NCBI GenBank assembly: GCA_964372115.1
Contig: CAYJPN010000029.1
Coordinates: forward strand, 3,667-67,666
Length of the DNA: 64,000 bases
Reading direction: 5' to 3'
Source of the DNA: CG2-30-36-16 sp964372115
Lineage (GTDB): Bacteria; Bacteroidota; Ignavibacteria; Ignavibacteriales; Ignavibacteriaceae
The translations under genes were made by a program, and so were the position numbers. Of this stretch, positions 1-8,373 are shown one piece after another; the first letter of the stretch is position 1; each line of letters begins with the position of its first letter. The notes below the pieces were generated by a model, which was not told the DNA's origin, searched no databases, and worked only from the letters and a program-made list of their open reading frames with translations.

Positions 1-236
1 TGACTAGACTAGCTACTCTTTTTATAATACCGACAATATTAGCCGGGATCTTGGGGATGAATGTATTACCAGCATTTGATAGTATTCCAAAATTTTTGTT
101 CAGTTGGCAACCAGTATGGCCATTTTGGATCAGTATAATTTTAATTTCATTAACCACAGGAATTGGTCAGTATCTAATTAGAAATTATTGGTTGAAAGAT
201 TCAAAATCATCTAAAAAACGAGATAATCATGAGTGA
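1..236 (+). CDS. corA: CorA-like divalent-cation channel, C-terminal fragment (CRISPR-associated)
   Basis: The reading frame is open from the left edge of the window to the stop at 234-236, so this is the 3' end of a gene that starts outside. The visible 78 residues hold two membrane helices. The first ends in the GMN signature (LAGILGMN) that forms the CorA pore entrance. The second is followed by a short basic tail. The stop overlaps the start of the next cmr gene by 8 bp (ATGAGTGA), so it belongs to the CRISPR operon. CorA proteins are recurrent partners of type III-B systems. In Bacteroides fragilis, CorA is the membrane effector activated by SAM-AMP made by Cmr2. That this protein responds to such a signal is inference. 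The ligand-binding N-terminal domain is not in the window. Confidence 0.85.
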   Translation, partial: TRLATLFIIPTILAGILGMNVLPAFDSIPKFLFSWQPVWPFWISIILISLTTGIGQYLIRNYWLKDSKSSKKRDNHE

Positions 237-1338
237 CTATAAACTTACATTTAAACTGAAACAGCACACGCCTTATATCCACTTTCAGCATAACCACTTA
301 GGTGCAACTCTGAGAGCGAGCGACTTGAAACCGAGAATTGATAAGTACCTTTACAATGAGCATAAGATCGAGAAGCAAAAATACCAATTAACTATTTCTG
401 CAAAGTTAGAAAATGATTATCCGAAAGAAGTGGCGCAGGGGAAAGAGCCCTACTTTGGTAAACATAAACTTTTTCGGTACAATGATATTGAACTAATATT
501 TAATACTTATTTTAATTCTGCTATTGTAAAACAGATAAAAGAAATTCTGCCAAAAGTATTTGCATGTGAAAATTTTGGTTCTTTCGGTTCAAAAGGATAT
601 GGGGGCTTTACAGATGAAAATCAAACTCAAAAAGATTTTGAGAAGGAGATAAAAAATAAATATAAAACAGTTTATTATTGGGAAACAACAAACACTTCTG
701 ATTCTAATATTTTCTTTCAAATAAAGTACTTTTATTCGCTTCTTAAATCGGGCATTAATATTCCAGGCAGAAATACAGCAAGTTCCACTTATTATAAATC
801 GATACTGATGGAGTATTTTCTTCCAGATATTCGATGGGAAAAAAGAGGAATTAAGAAAAAGTTTGCATTTTCATCAACTTATAATAGAACAAGAAACATC
901 GACCAAACAGATGCTGCTATTCCAACTGGCGAAGATTATAAAGCCATAAAGCCATTGTTAGGCTATTCAAAATCTCAAGAATGGCAAAGTTATAGAAAAA
1001 CTATCGGGATCGACTTTCCGGAAGGAATTGACCGCATAAACTCACCATTGTTTTTTAAAGCACTCAAAGAAAATAATACTGCAAGAATTTATTGCATGAT
1101 TAAAGATACAAGCTTGTACGTGAACAAAATTTACCCGAATAAAAAATTTGAGTTTTCCGTAGACGGCAACATAGAACCGTTTTACACTCCGGCGTCGTTT
1201 AGTTATACCAATTTTATACATGACGCGGTTAATAAAATTAACACAACTTTGATTCCAAGCTCAGCTGCCGAAGGGCTAGCCCAACGTGTAGACAACTTTA
1301 TAAAACTTTTAACAACAACTAAGATTAAAACATTATGA
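229..1338 (+). CDS. cmr1: Cmr1-like RAMP protein of a type III-B CRISPR complex
   Basis: A 369-residue protein at the head of the visible cmr gene set. The N-terminus has a RAMP-type first strand followed by a TP motif and a GATLRASDL stretch. Around residues 117-126 there is a glycine-rich loop (FGSFGSKGYGGF) like the G-loop of RAMP proteins. Cmr1 caps the 3' end of the crRNA in type III-B complexes. The family is divergent, and here the assignment rests on the RAMP features plus the position directly before cmr2-6, where no other Cmr1 is present. It starts with ATG overlapping corA by 8 bp and ends overlapping cmr2 by 4 bp. It could instead be another Bacteroidetes-specific RAMP subunit that replaces Cmr1. 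Confidence 0.7.
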   Translation: MSDYKLTFKLKQHTPYIHFQHNHLGATLRASDLKPRIDKYLYNEHKIEKQKYQLTISAKLENDYPKEVAQGKEPYFGKHKLFRYNDIELIFNTYFNSAIVKQIKEILPKVFACENFGSFGSKGYGGFTDENQTQKDFEKEIKNKYKTVYYWETTNTSDSNIFFQIKYFYSLLKSGINIPGRNTASSTYYKSILMEYFLPDIRWEKRGIKKKFAFSSTYNRTRNIDQTDAAIPTGEDYKAIKPLLGYSKSQEWQSYRKTIGIDFPEGIDRINSPLFFKALKENNTARIYCMIKDTSLYVNKIYPNKKFEFSVDGNIEPFYTPASFSYTNFIHDAVNKINTTLIPSSAAEGLAQRVDNFIKLLTTTKIKTL

Positions 1339-2975
1339 GTACAGAAAAGAATCTAATCGGCTTCAATATCGGTCCGATATATGAAGTGATGAAACATTCA
1401 AAAAAAACGCGGGAACTTTGGTTCGGCTCTTACCTTTTTTCAATGATTATAAAAATGGTTTATGATAAACTGGATAAAAAAAATTACAAAATTATTAAAC
1501 CATCTTATGAAGAAGATAAAATAGAAAAGATTACAGCCGGACTTTTCCCTGACCGCATTGTTGCAACAATTTTAAAAAATAAAAAAGAAGTTGATAAAGA
1601 GCTGAAAGAAATTACTGATAATGTAAAGTCGGAGTTCGCTCAAATAGTAAATAATTTGGTTGAAAAGGAATGCATACGACCAATTACTGATAAGAATAAG
1701 AATATTTATAAAGCAACAAAAAATCTAAATGGTTTATCAAAGCAAATAATAGAAGAATATTTACAATTGGATTATGTTATTTTACCTCAAAATAAAATTG
1801 AAGAAAAAGACATAATTAAAGAAGTGGAAAGCTATCTCGATGCCGTGGAACTTAACCGTTCTTTTACATTAGGGAAAAATGAGCCTACCTGTTACAGATG
1901 CAAATCTTTGCCGGCGGTAATTGAGGTATTTGAACAATGGGAAAAACCTGCAAATCAGAAACAAAAACTTTGCCCTTTTTGTTTCATTAAGTTAAGAAGT
2001 CATTTTAGTAAGGAAATTCAAAAGTTAACCGGAATTGAAGATGAAAAACCTTTCCCTTCTTTAGTTGATATTTCTGCTATTGAATTAAAAGAAAAATATT
2101 CGAAATTGTTTAAGGAATATGAAGATCAAGATGAACAAATACTTTTTGAAAATTCTGAAATTAGAAAAGAATTAAAGGATTACCATAAATACTATGCTCT
2201 TTACATGGCTGACGGAGATAACTTATCGAAAGTTGCAAAACATCTCAGCTCACCTGAAGAATTATCAAAATATCTTTTCTCTTTTGGCAAGTGTGTTCAT
2301 AATATTTCGAAAAATGATTTTAAAGGTGAACCTATATATATAGGCGGAGATGATATTTTAGCAATTATGCCTTTCGCATTTAACGAGAAAGATGGATTTA
2401 AAACTATACTCGATTTTGCAGCCCGGATTAATGATTTATACAATGAACATGTAGCCGGTAAAATAACAGGTGCAAACAATGACAAAACAAGTCTATCGGC
2501 AGGCATTGTAATTGCTTACTACAAATTTCCTCTGTCTATTGCAATGGAAGAAGTTCAAAAACAATTATTCGAATCGGCAAAACGAATAGAAAATAAAAAC
2601 GGTTTAGCCGTTAAATTTATTCAGCACTCCGGCGCAGAGTCAAATTTTCAGATGAGGTTCAACGATCCTATTCTCTCTGTATTCTCCGAACTTTATAAAT
2701 CTGTTCTTTCTTCAGAGAAAGGTTTTCCCGCGGTTCACCACAAAATAGATAAATACAAAACTTTATTAATAAACCTGGGAAGTGAAATTCAATTAGATAA
2801 TCTGCTTGAGAAACGTTTTTATGAAGGGTTTGAAAATGAAAAGCAGAAAGAACTTTTTACTTCCCTGGTAAAAGCAAGTTTGCTAAAGTTTTTGAAAGGG
2901 AACCAGGCGGAAGAAGAATTAAACCGGATAGGCAACATGCTCCATATCCTAAAATTTATAAAAGGAGAAAAATAA
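1335..2975 (+). CDS. cmr2: Cmr2/Cas10, signal-generating subunit without HD domain
   Basis: Large subunit of the type III-B complex, 546 residues, which is short for the family. The N-terminus carries the Cmr2 signature (FNIGPIYEVMKHSKKTRELW) and a GSYLFS motif. A CxxC...CxxC zinc site sits at residues 186, 189, 213 and 216. The first palm has MADGDN around 290-300 and the second has an intact GGDD at 337-340, the active site for making cyclic oligoadenylates or SAM-AMP. I find no HD nuclease motif, so target DNA cleavage by this subunit is unlikely and the output should be the nucleotide signal. It overlaps cmr1 by ATGA and shares one base with cmr3 (TAATG). Together with the adjacent corA this is the B. 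fragilis-like arrangement. Confidence 0.93.
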   Translation: MSTEKNLIGFNIGPIYEVMKHSKKTRELWFGSYLFSMIIKMVYDKLDKKNYKIIKPSYEEDKIEKITAGLFPDRIVATILKNKKEVDKELKEITDNVKSEFAQIVNNLVEKECIRPITDKNKNIYKATKNLNGLSKQIIEEYLQLDYVILPQNKIEEKDIIKEVESYLDAVELNRSFTLGKNEPTCYRCKSLPAVIEVFEQWEKPANQKQKLCPFCFIKLRSHFSKEIQKLTGIEDEKPFPSLVDISAIELKEKYSKLFKEYEDQDEQILFENSEIRKELKDYHKYYALYMADGDNLSKVAKHLSSPEELSKYLFSFGKCVHNISKNDFKGEPIYIGGDDILAIMPFAFNEKDGFKTILDFAARINDLYNEHVAGKITGANNDKTSLSAGIVIAYYKFPLSIAMEEVQKQLFESAKRIENKNGLAVKFIQHSGAESNFQMRFNDPILSVFSELYKSVLSSEKGFPAVHHKIDKYKTLLINLGSEIQLDNLLEKRFYEGFENEKQKELFTSLVKASLLKFLKGNQAEEELNRIGNMLHILKFIKGEK

Positions 2976-4078
2976 TGAGCGATTATTATATTATAACATT
3001 TACTCCTTTGAGTAGATTTTTCTTCGGTTCCTCTGATTCATGGGGCGAAAGTTTTTATGCAAAATCTTTGAGATTCCCTACGCAAACAACTATACTCGGC
3101 TGCTTGCGCCGAATACTCCTAAAACAAAACAATATGCTTGATGTTAATATGCGTTATCCAAAAAAAGATACTAATTATAAAGACCTTACCGGCACTTCAC
3201 CCGCAAAAGGTTTTGATGAAGTTGATTTAAATTTGGGAATCATTAATAAAGTTTCTCCTGTTTTCATTTCAAAATTAAAAAACAATGAAATTGATGAAAT
3301 ACTTTTTTCTCTACCTTCGGATGTCTATAAAAGTGATGATGGTAAACTCCGGATAGTAAAATACAAGAAAGATGATACGGTTACAACTTCTAGAAGTAAT
3401 GATTTCAGCTATAAAAAGGTAACCGCTGGCAAAACTTATCCCGCAGAAATTCTTGGAAATAAAGAAACCTGGGAATTATACTCGAATTCAAGAGAGATAA
3501 ATTATAATCCGGAATATGAAATGGATAAAATTATTATTCCAACCGATCAGCCCGGAATTGCGCGTGAGGACAGAAACAAAAAGAAAGGAGAGTTTTACCG
3601 CAAAAAAGACTTTATGCTTGCCGATGGATATAGTTTTGGAGTAGTTGTGGAGGCTGAAGTAGAAATAATTAGTAGATTAAAACGAGACCTTGTTTTCGTC
3701 GGCGGCGAACAAAGTAAATTTATTATAGAAATTTCAGAGATAAATGAAGACACTAAGCAAAAGTTTCCAACAGGCTTTAGTAAATTTTTTATTTCAAATG
3801 AGCCTATTCCAAATAAATTATCTTCAACCGCAAAGAAAATTGTTTTTCTTTCCCATCTTATAAATAATGTGAAACCTATTGGAATAGAGCATTCTATTAT
3901 TGAAAAAATGGAGTCTATTAGGAGTCTTAATGAAAGCGGGCATAAAACTTATTCTTTTCGAGCAGTTCCTTCGGGCTCGGTATTTTATACCAATAAAAAT
4001 TTTAGCATGACCAATAACTACAAATTCCCTACTAAAATAGGATATAATTTTTTTATAGAATTTAATCAGGAGATATAA
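2975..4078 (+). CDS. cmr3: Cmr3, crRNA 5'-handle binding subunit
   Basis: A 367-residue RAMP protein of the Cas5 group. The N-terminus has the typical Cmr3 layout: TFTPLSRFFFGSSDSWGES, then FPTQTTILGCLRRILL, which matches the 'P-P-S-T-I-x-G-x-x-R' element of the family. In type III-B complexes Cmr3 pairs with Cmr2 and holds the 5' tag of the crRNA. Here the tag should be the last eight bases of the repeat, ATTGAAAC. The gene starts on the last base of cmr2 and ends on the first base of cmr4, so translation is coupled on both sides. The C-terminal part is divergent, and the call rests on the N-terminal motif and gene order. Confidence 0.88.
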   Translation: MSDYYIITFTPLSRFFFGSSDSWGESFYAKSLRFPTQTTILGCLRRILLKQNNMLDVNMRYPKKDTNYKDLTGTSPAKGFDEVDLNLGIINKVSPVFISKLKNNEIDEILFSLPSDVYKSDDGKLRIVKYKKDDTVTTSRSNDFSYKKVTAGKTYPAEILGNKETWELYSNSREINYNPEYEMDKIIIPTDQPGIAREDRNKKKGEFYRKKDFMLADGYSFGVVVEAEVEIISRLKRDLVFVGGEQSKFIIEISEINEDTKQKFPTGFSKFFISNEPIPNKLSSTAKKIVFLSHLINNVKPIGIEHSIIEKMESIRSLNESGHKTYSFRAVPSGSVFYTNKNFSMTNNYKFPTKIGYNFFIEFNQEI

Positions 4079-5013
4079 TGAATTCATTTAACTTATTTTT
4101 TATTGAAACACTAACTCCGATGCACGTGGGCTCAGGAGATATTCACTTTGGTGTGGTGGATAAATTAATCCAACGAAATCCGGTAACAAAAATACCTGTA
4201 ATAAATGCTTCGAGTTTAAAAGGTTCTATGCGGGAGCATTTTGAAAAAAAACTGAGAACCGGAGAAACAACTAATGTATTGTCCGATTGGGAAATTAAAT
4301 ACCTGTTTGGTGAAGATACAAAAATAGATACTGAGGGAGGGAAAGATTCGGATAAAACTAGGAGTGATTCAAAACCTGGCAGGATGATTATTTTTGAAGC
4401 AAATCTTTTGACTCTTCCATTACGTTCTTCACAAAAGGTTTATTTTAATACAACATCTCCACAAGCATTAAAGGATTATTTAAAATATTATACGATATTT
4501 CATGAAGAACTGGATAACCTAGATTTATTTAATGATATACTTGAAAAGTTATTAACCCCGGAATTAAAAGGTAAGGATTTTGTAATATTTGAAGACTTGA
4601 CTGGTTTAGAAATAGAGGATTTTGATAAAGGTGGTAAGTTTACTACCAGGGATGATGAAAATGACAAGAAATTTAAAGATTTTCTTCGAAAAATATTTAA
4701 TCTGGATATTTCATCATTAGCGATTTTTAACGATACAATCTTTTCATCCATCTGCGAAAGACGGCTGCCGGTAATAGCTCGAAATAATATTGATGATGAA
4801 ACTGGAACTAGTAAAAATTTATTTTATGAAGAAGTGTTACCACGCTGCACAAAATTATACTTTTATCTTGGTGAAGAAAAAATCGACACGACTTCAAATG
4901 GATATTTTAATAAAATTAAAAAATGTATTGGCAACGATAAAGAAGTAATTCAAATCGGCGCTAATTATTCGATAGGTTATGGATTTTCTAAAATTAGTGA
5001 GGTAGGGTTATGA
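4078..5013 (+). CDS. cmr4: Cmr4, backbone and target-RNA nuclease subunit
   Basis: A 311-residue Cas7-group RAMP protein. The N-terminus has the Cmr4 signature: ETLTPMHVGSGD, followed by VVDKLIQRNPVTKIPVINAS and SSLKGSMR. This is the family's 'TP-H-G-G ... D-I-Q-R ... P-x-I-x-G-S-S-x-K-G' pattern. Cmr4 forms the helical backbone and cuts target RNA at 6-nt intervals through an Asp in a flexible loop. In this protein the DKLIQR aspartate near residue 26 is the natural candidate. The C-terminus ends in a RAMP glycine loop (ANYSIGYGFSKI). It is coupled to cmr3 (TAATG) and to cmr5 (ATGA overlap). Confidence 0.92.
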   Translation: MNSFNLFFIETLTPMHVGSGDIHFGVVDKLIQRNPVTKIPVINASSLKGSMREHFEKKLRTGETTNVLSDWEIKYLFGEDTKIDTEGGKDSDKTRSDSKPGRMIIFEANLLTLPLRSSQKVYFNTTSPQALKDYLKYYTIFHEELDNLDLFNDILEKLLTPELKGKDFVIFEDLTGLEIEDFDKGGKFTTRDDENDKKFKDFLRKIFNLDISSLAIFNDTIFSSICERRLPVIARNNIDDETGTSKNLFYEEVLPRCTKLYFYLGEEKIDTTSNGYFNKIKKCIGNDKEVIQIGANYSIGYGFSKISEVGL

Positions 5014-5462
5014 ACCAACGAAGAATTGATAGACTTATTCCAATAGCATTAAAGTTACTGGATACCGTTAATCCTATGATAACTGAAATATTCACATCGC
5101 AAAAAAAACTTAAATCGATTTATAAAGGTTATATGAATTCTATCGGACCTTCTATTGGGCAAGCAGGTCTAATCAAAACTCTGACTGCATTTAATAAGTC
5201 AAGCGGAAGTGAAGGAACTAAATCTATAACCTGCGAACTCATAAAAAGTTTATTAAAAGAGGATAGTTACTACACGAGTGAAGAATGCACACATGACTTA
5301 TTGAGAATTGTTACCGAGAGAATAGCTGGTAAGAGTACACATGTGCGATTGTGCGAAGAGGACCGAATATTAGAATGTATTGCATCTTATAAATTAGTCT
5401 TTGATACATATGTTAAAAGCACTGAAAAAGAAGACAAACACGAGGTGGAAAATGCCGATTAA
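5010..5462 (+). CDS. cmr5: Cmr5, small helical subunit
   Basis: A 150-residue mostly helical protein in the Cmr5 position. It has the family pattern of a central 'Y-K-G-Y ... P-S-I-G-Q-A-G-L-I-K-T-L-T-A-F' stretch around residues 43-70, comparable to the 'Y-x-S-x-x-x-x-x-P-x-x-I-x-x-x-G-L-x-x-x-L-A-F' core of Cmr5. Cmr5 forms the minor filament along the Cmr4 backbone and supports the target RNA-crRNA duplex. It overlaps cmr4 by 4 bp and cmr6 by 11 bp. It is slightly longer than many Cmr5 proteins, mainly at the C-terminus. Confidence 0.87.
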   Translation: MNQRRIDRLIPIALKLLDTVNPMITEIFTSQKKLKSIYKGYMNSIGPSIGQAGLIKTLTAFNKSSGSEGTKSITCELIKSLLKEDSYYTSEECTHDLLRIVTERIAGKSTHVRLCEEDRILECIASYKLVFDTYVKSTEKEDKHEVENAD

Positions 5463-6453
5463 TGGTCATAATGCATCGCATTATTATTATGTCCATCCTT
5501 CGAATGAACCGAAGTGGACAAATGATATTCACAAAAGAGATTTAACCGAATTATTAGGGTTCGATCCATACCTAAATAATACACAAATGATTAACGGGAA
5601 AACTTTTTTCGAACATTTTAGCATACCGTTTGCAAAAGGTTTCAGATTAACAACAACTTATCCGGGTTTAATAATTGGGGCTGGTTATTCTCATTATGCA
5701 ATTAATGAAGGAGAAGATTCCGATTACCAGCTAGGTTTTTTCTTTGATCATACTCTTGGTGTACCCATTATCCCGGGAAGTTCTATCAAGGGAGTTCTAA
5801 AAAATGTTTTTCCTGATTCAGGCGATAAGAGGAAGAAAGAAAAACTGGAATACATAAATGAGATAGTTAAAAAAGTATTAAGTATAAACGAGGATATTAT
5901 AACATACACCAACTGGAAAAAGATATTTTTTGAAAACAATAATTCTTTCTTCCATGCCTTTCCAATCAGACGGGTAAATGATGGTGTTTGTAAACAAGAA
6001 TATAAAACAGCATCTGAATCTTTTGAGAAATCGAAGGTGGTCTTTGAAAAAACCGGAAAAGGCTTAGAAAAAAAAATAGAGATTCTAAAGAATAATCATT
6101 CAAAAAACGAACAAGAAAAAAATCAGTTAAGAGAACTCGAACAGATAAAAAAGAAATATGAACAAGCTGTTGAGTTACACAATGAAGCACTTGAAAAATA
6201 TAAAATATCTCAAAGACTCATCGTAGACGATGCTATTACTCCACATCCTAAGAACATATTTAAGGAGCCAAAGCCGATAAAATTTATTAAGGTGCCGGCA
6301 GGTATAGAATTCGAATTTCAATTCAAAATAAATAAGTATGAAAAAAATGGGATAAAGATTTCTCATAAAGAAATATTAAATATCTTTAAACAAATTTTAA
6401 TACAATTTGGTATTTGTGCAAAACGAAATGTAGGATATGGTCATTTTATATAA
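5452..6453 (+). CDS. cmr6: Cmr6 with a coiled-coil insertion
   Basis: A 333-residue Cas7-group RAMP protein. Residues about 60-120 carry the Cmr6 signature: TTYPGLIIGAG, then FFFDHTLGVPIIPGSSIKGVLK. The C-terminal CAKRNVGYGHFI is the RAMP glycine loop. I chose the ATG at 5452 because GAGGTGG lies just upstream at 5442-5448. An in-frame TTG at 5401 would add 17 residues with no ribosome-binding site. Residues about 190-255 are almost entirely Glu, Lys, Gln and Leu and read as a long coiled coil inserted into the RAMP fold, which is unusual for Cmr6. Cmr6 sits near the 3' end of the crRNA with Cmr1. The start overlaps cmr5 by 11 bp. Confidence 0.88.
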   Translation: MPINGHNASHYYYVHPSNEPKWTNDIHKRDLTELLGFDPYLNNTQMINGKTFFEHFSIPFAKGFRLTTTYPGLIIGAGYSHYAINEGEDSDYQLGFFFDHTLGVPIIPGSSIKGVLKNVFPDSGDKRKKEKLEYINEIVKKVLSINEDIITYTNWKKIFFENNNSFFHAFPIRRVNDGVCKQEYKTASESFEKSKVVFEKTGKGLEKKIEILKNNHSKNEQEKNQLRELEQIKKKYEQAVELHNEALEKYKISQRLIVDDAITPHPKNIFKEPKPIKFIKVPAGIEFEFQFKINKYEKNGIKISHKEILNIFKQILIQFGICAKRNVGYGHFI

Positions 6454-6475
6454 ATAGTTTCTATTGGAGGTCATT

Positions 6476-7615
6476 ATGAAAAAATACTCTTACCGTTGTG
6501 TTGTTAAACGTGCAAAAAAAGATGCGCGCAATTGGAAGTGGAAATTTTGGCCCTTTCTAAAGGAGGAAAAGCCTAAGGAACCTAAAACCGACCAGGAGAT
6601 TGAGGCGCAATATGAACGGGAACTCAATCAGTCGGGTGAACAGCAGATTTCTAAAATAGCAGAAGACTGGAAAGAATCGGATTATAAATTAAAACCTGAT
6701 TACTGCGAAGCTTTAAAAAGATATACAATTGCTTACAATACACTCGCCGAAGAAAAAGGGGAGATGAACGAGAGTTTAGCAGAATATAAAGTCGCAAAAG
6801 AAAAATTTAACAGGTTCGAACCTCCATCTATAAAAGCCGGATGGATGATGTTTTGGCTGATAACTATAGGCATATCGGAATTTTTTATAAACAGTCTGGT
6901 TCTGCAGATATTAGGACAAGGAAAATTAGAAACTTATATAGCAGCATTCAGCATGTGTGTAATTATACCGCTTGGTGCACATTTTTTTGGAAAGTCACTA
7001 CAGCAGACATCCAAATCGGTGAGCGATAAGTTCTGGCTGATTCTTACACCAATAATAATATTAATGCTTCTTGCAGGGCTTTCGTATCTGCGCAGCAAAT
7101 ATTTTGAGGGAATCGGAGTGAGCAAACTGCTAGGAATAGAAATATCGAGCACAGAAGTAACAATAGTTTTTATAATTATTAATGTTGCATTATTTGTTGT
7201 GGCAGCGGTAATTGCACACGAAGGGACACATCCGCAGCATAAAGCCTATAGTCAAGCGGCTAAACGATTTAAAGTTGCATTAAAAGAATTTGAAAAAGAC
7301 GAAGGTGATGTAAAAATAGCGGTAAAAGAATTAAATATTTCGGAGAAAGATCTTGAACAGAAAAAACATAGGCGTGCAAAAACGCATGAAAAATTAAAGG
7401 AAGAAGCGATAACAATTAAAGAATCTTCAGAGTGGTTAATTTCTGCTTACCGCTCTACTAACCTGGCAAACAGGTCAGACGTGCCGAAGTGTTACAATAA
7501 TAAAGAGCCGCGGGTGCCGGAAATTCCGCAGAGTTTGATTGATATAGACTGGCATTGTACAGCGGAACCGGAACCAAATAAATCTGATGAACTTTTAGAG
7601 AAAGAATTAATATGA
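6476..7615 (+). CDS. Four-helix membrane protein with coiled-coil arms, inside the cmr operon
   Basis: A 379-residue protein I do not recognise as a named family. I chose the ATG at 6476 because GGAGG lies at 6466-6470. Residues 1-115 are basic at the start and then charged and helical. Four hydrophobic segments follow at about 121-141, 151-172, 184-205 and 226-249. Residues 255-330 are strongly Lys/Glu-rich coiled coil, and the tail is acidic and Pro-rich. A conserved-looking HEGTHPQH follows the last helix. It lies 22 bp after cmr6 and overlaps the lipoprotein gene by ATGA, so it is part of the same transcript as the interference genes. The likely place is the inner membrane with both arms in the cytoplasm (an even number of helices). 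A role as membrane effector or as scaffold for the Cmr complex is inference. Confidence 0.75.
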   Translation: MKKYSYRCVVKRAKKDARNWKWKFWPFLKEEKPKEPKTDQEIEAQYERELNQSGEQQISKIAEDWKESDYKLKPDYCEALKRYTIAYNTLAEEKGEMNESLAEYKVAKEKFNRFEPPSIKAGWMMFWLITIGISEFFINSLVLQILGQGKLETYIAAFSMCVIIPLGAHFFGKSLQQTSKSVSDKFWLILTPIIILMLLAGLSYLRSKYFEGIGVSKLLGIEISSTEVTIVFIIINVALFVVAAVIAHEGTHPQHKAYSQAAKRFKVALKEFEKDEGDVKIAVKELNISEKDLEQKKHRRAKTHEKLKEEAITIKESSEWLISAYRSTNLANRSDVPKCYNNKEPRVPEIPQSLIDIDWHCTAEPEPNKSDELLEKELI

Positions 7616-8373
7616 AAAAAGTTATATTAATTGGTTTCTGTTTTGCGTTACTCTTATTATTTTTTGTAAGCGGCTGCCAAAAAGAGGTTGAAAAAGAGAA
7701 TAAAATAGTTTGCGTGTTATTCGATATGTCGGAAACAACAAACCAACAGCAGATAAGGCAGACATATTTAAATAAATTTAAAGTAATACTCGAAAAAATT
7801 AATCATGGCGATGCAATTGAGGCTGCTTTAATTACAGACAAATCAATATCGGAATTAAATCTGTCTATTGAAAAATCCTTTGAGGAGTTTATTCCATCTA
7901 CGGATAATGATATGCTCTTGAAGGCTGAAGAGCAAAAAGCCGACTCTGTTTTATTTTACGAAAAAAGTATCCTGTTTGCAGAAGCCGATTCCATTTTATT
8001 CCGTACCCCGAGGAAGGTAATGGCAACGGAAATATTATCATCACTGCAGGTTGCAAACCGCGTACTGTCTGCATTTCCGCAGAAGAAAAAAGTTCTTGTA
8101 ATATTTTCGGATATGATTGAGGAGTCTACCACAGCAAACTTTGCCCGCGATAATTTAAGCGATGTGCAGGTTGAAAGAATAATTGCCAAACATAAACAGC
8201 AGGGAATACTTCCATCGTTAACCGGGGTTAAAGTATATGTAGCCGGGGCGGCACACCCTGACACCGAAAGATATAACCGGATAAGAAATTTTTGGTTAAA
8301 ATATTTTAAAGAAACAGGCGCCAACCTTGAAGAGCATAATTACGGCGCAGCATTTATAAGATTTGAGGAATAA
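7612..8373 (+). CDS. von Willebrand factor A-like lipoprotein, inside the cmr operon
   Basis: A 253-residue predicted lipoprotein. The signal peptide is 21 residues long with lipobox VSGC, and the lipidated Cys is residue 22. The mature protein starts with a charged linker and then VLFDMSET at residues 35-42, a D-x-S-x-T variant of the metal-ion-dependent adhesion site. VLVIFSDM around residue 165 is the second metal-site Asp strand typical of vWA folds. The C-terminal strand (GVKVYVAGAA) is also vWA-like. It should sit outside the inner membrane. The gene overlaps the upstream membrane protein by 4 bp and ends directly before the cas6 start. A lipoprotein in a type III effector operon is unexpected. 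Partnering with the upstream membrane protein is inferred from the overlap. Confidence 0.75.
   Translation: MKKVILIGFCFALLLLFFVSGCQKEVEKENKIVCVLFDMSETTNQQQIRQTYLNKFKVILEKINHGDAIEAALITDKSISELNLSIEKSFEEFIPSTDNDMLLKAEEQKADSVLFYEKSILFAEADSILFRTPRKVMATEILSSLQVANRVLSAFPQKKKVLVIFSDMIEESTTANFARDNLSDVQVERIIAKHKQQGILPSLTGVKVYVAGAAHPDTERYNRIRNFWLKYFKETGANLEEHNYGAAFIRFEE

Noticed and set aside
1890..1982. CxxC pairs in Cmr2 considered as heme or iron-sulfur ligands
   Set aside because: The spacing and place match the zinc-binding element of Cas10/Cmr2, and no CxxCH is present.
7612..8373. vWA lipoprotein considered as part of a BatA/MoxR-type system
   Set aside because: No MoxR ATPase or other bat gene is nearby, and the gene is embedded between cas genes.
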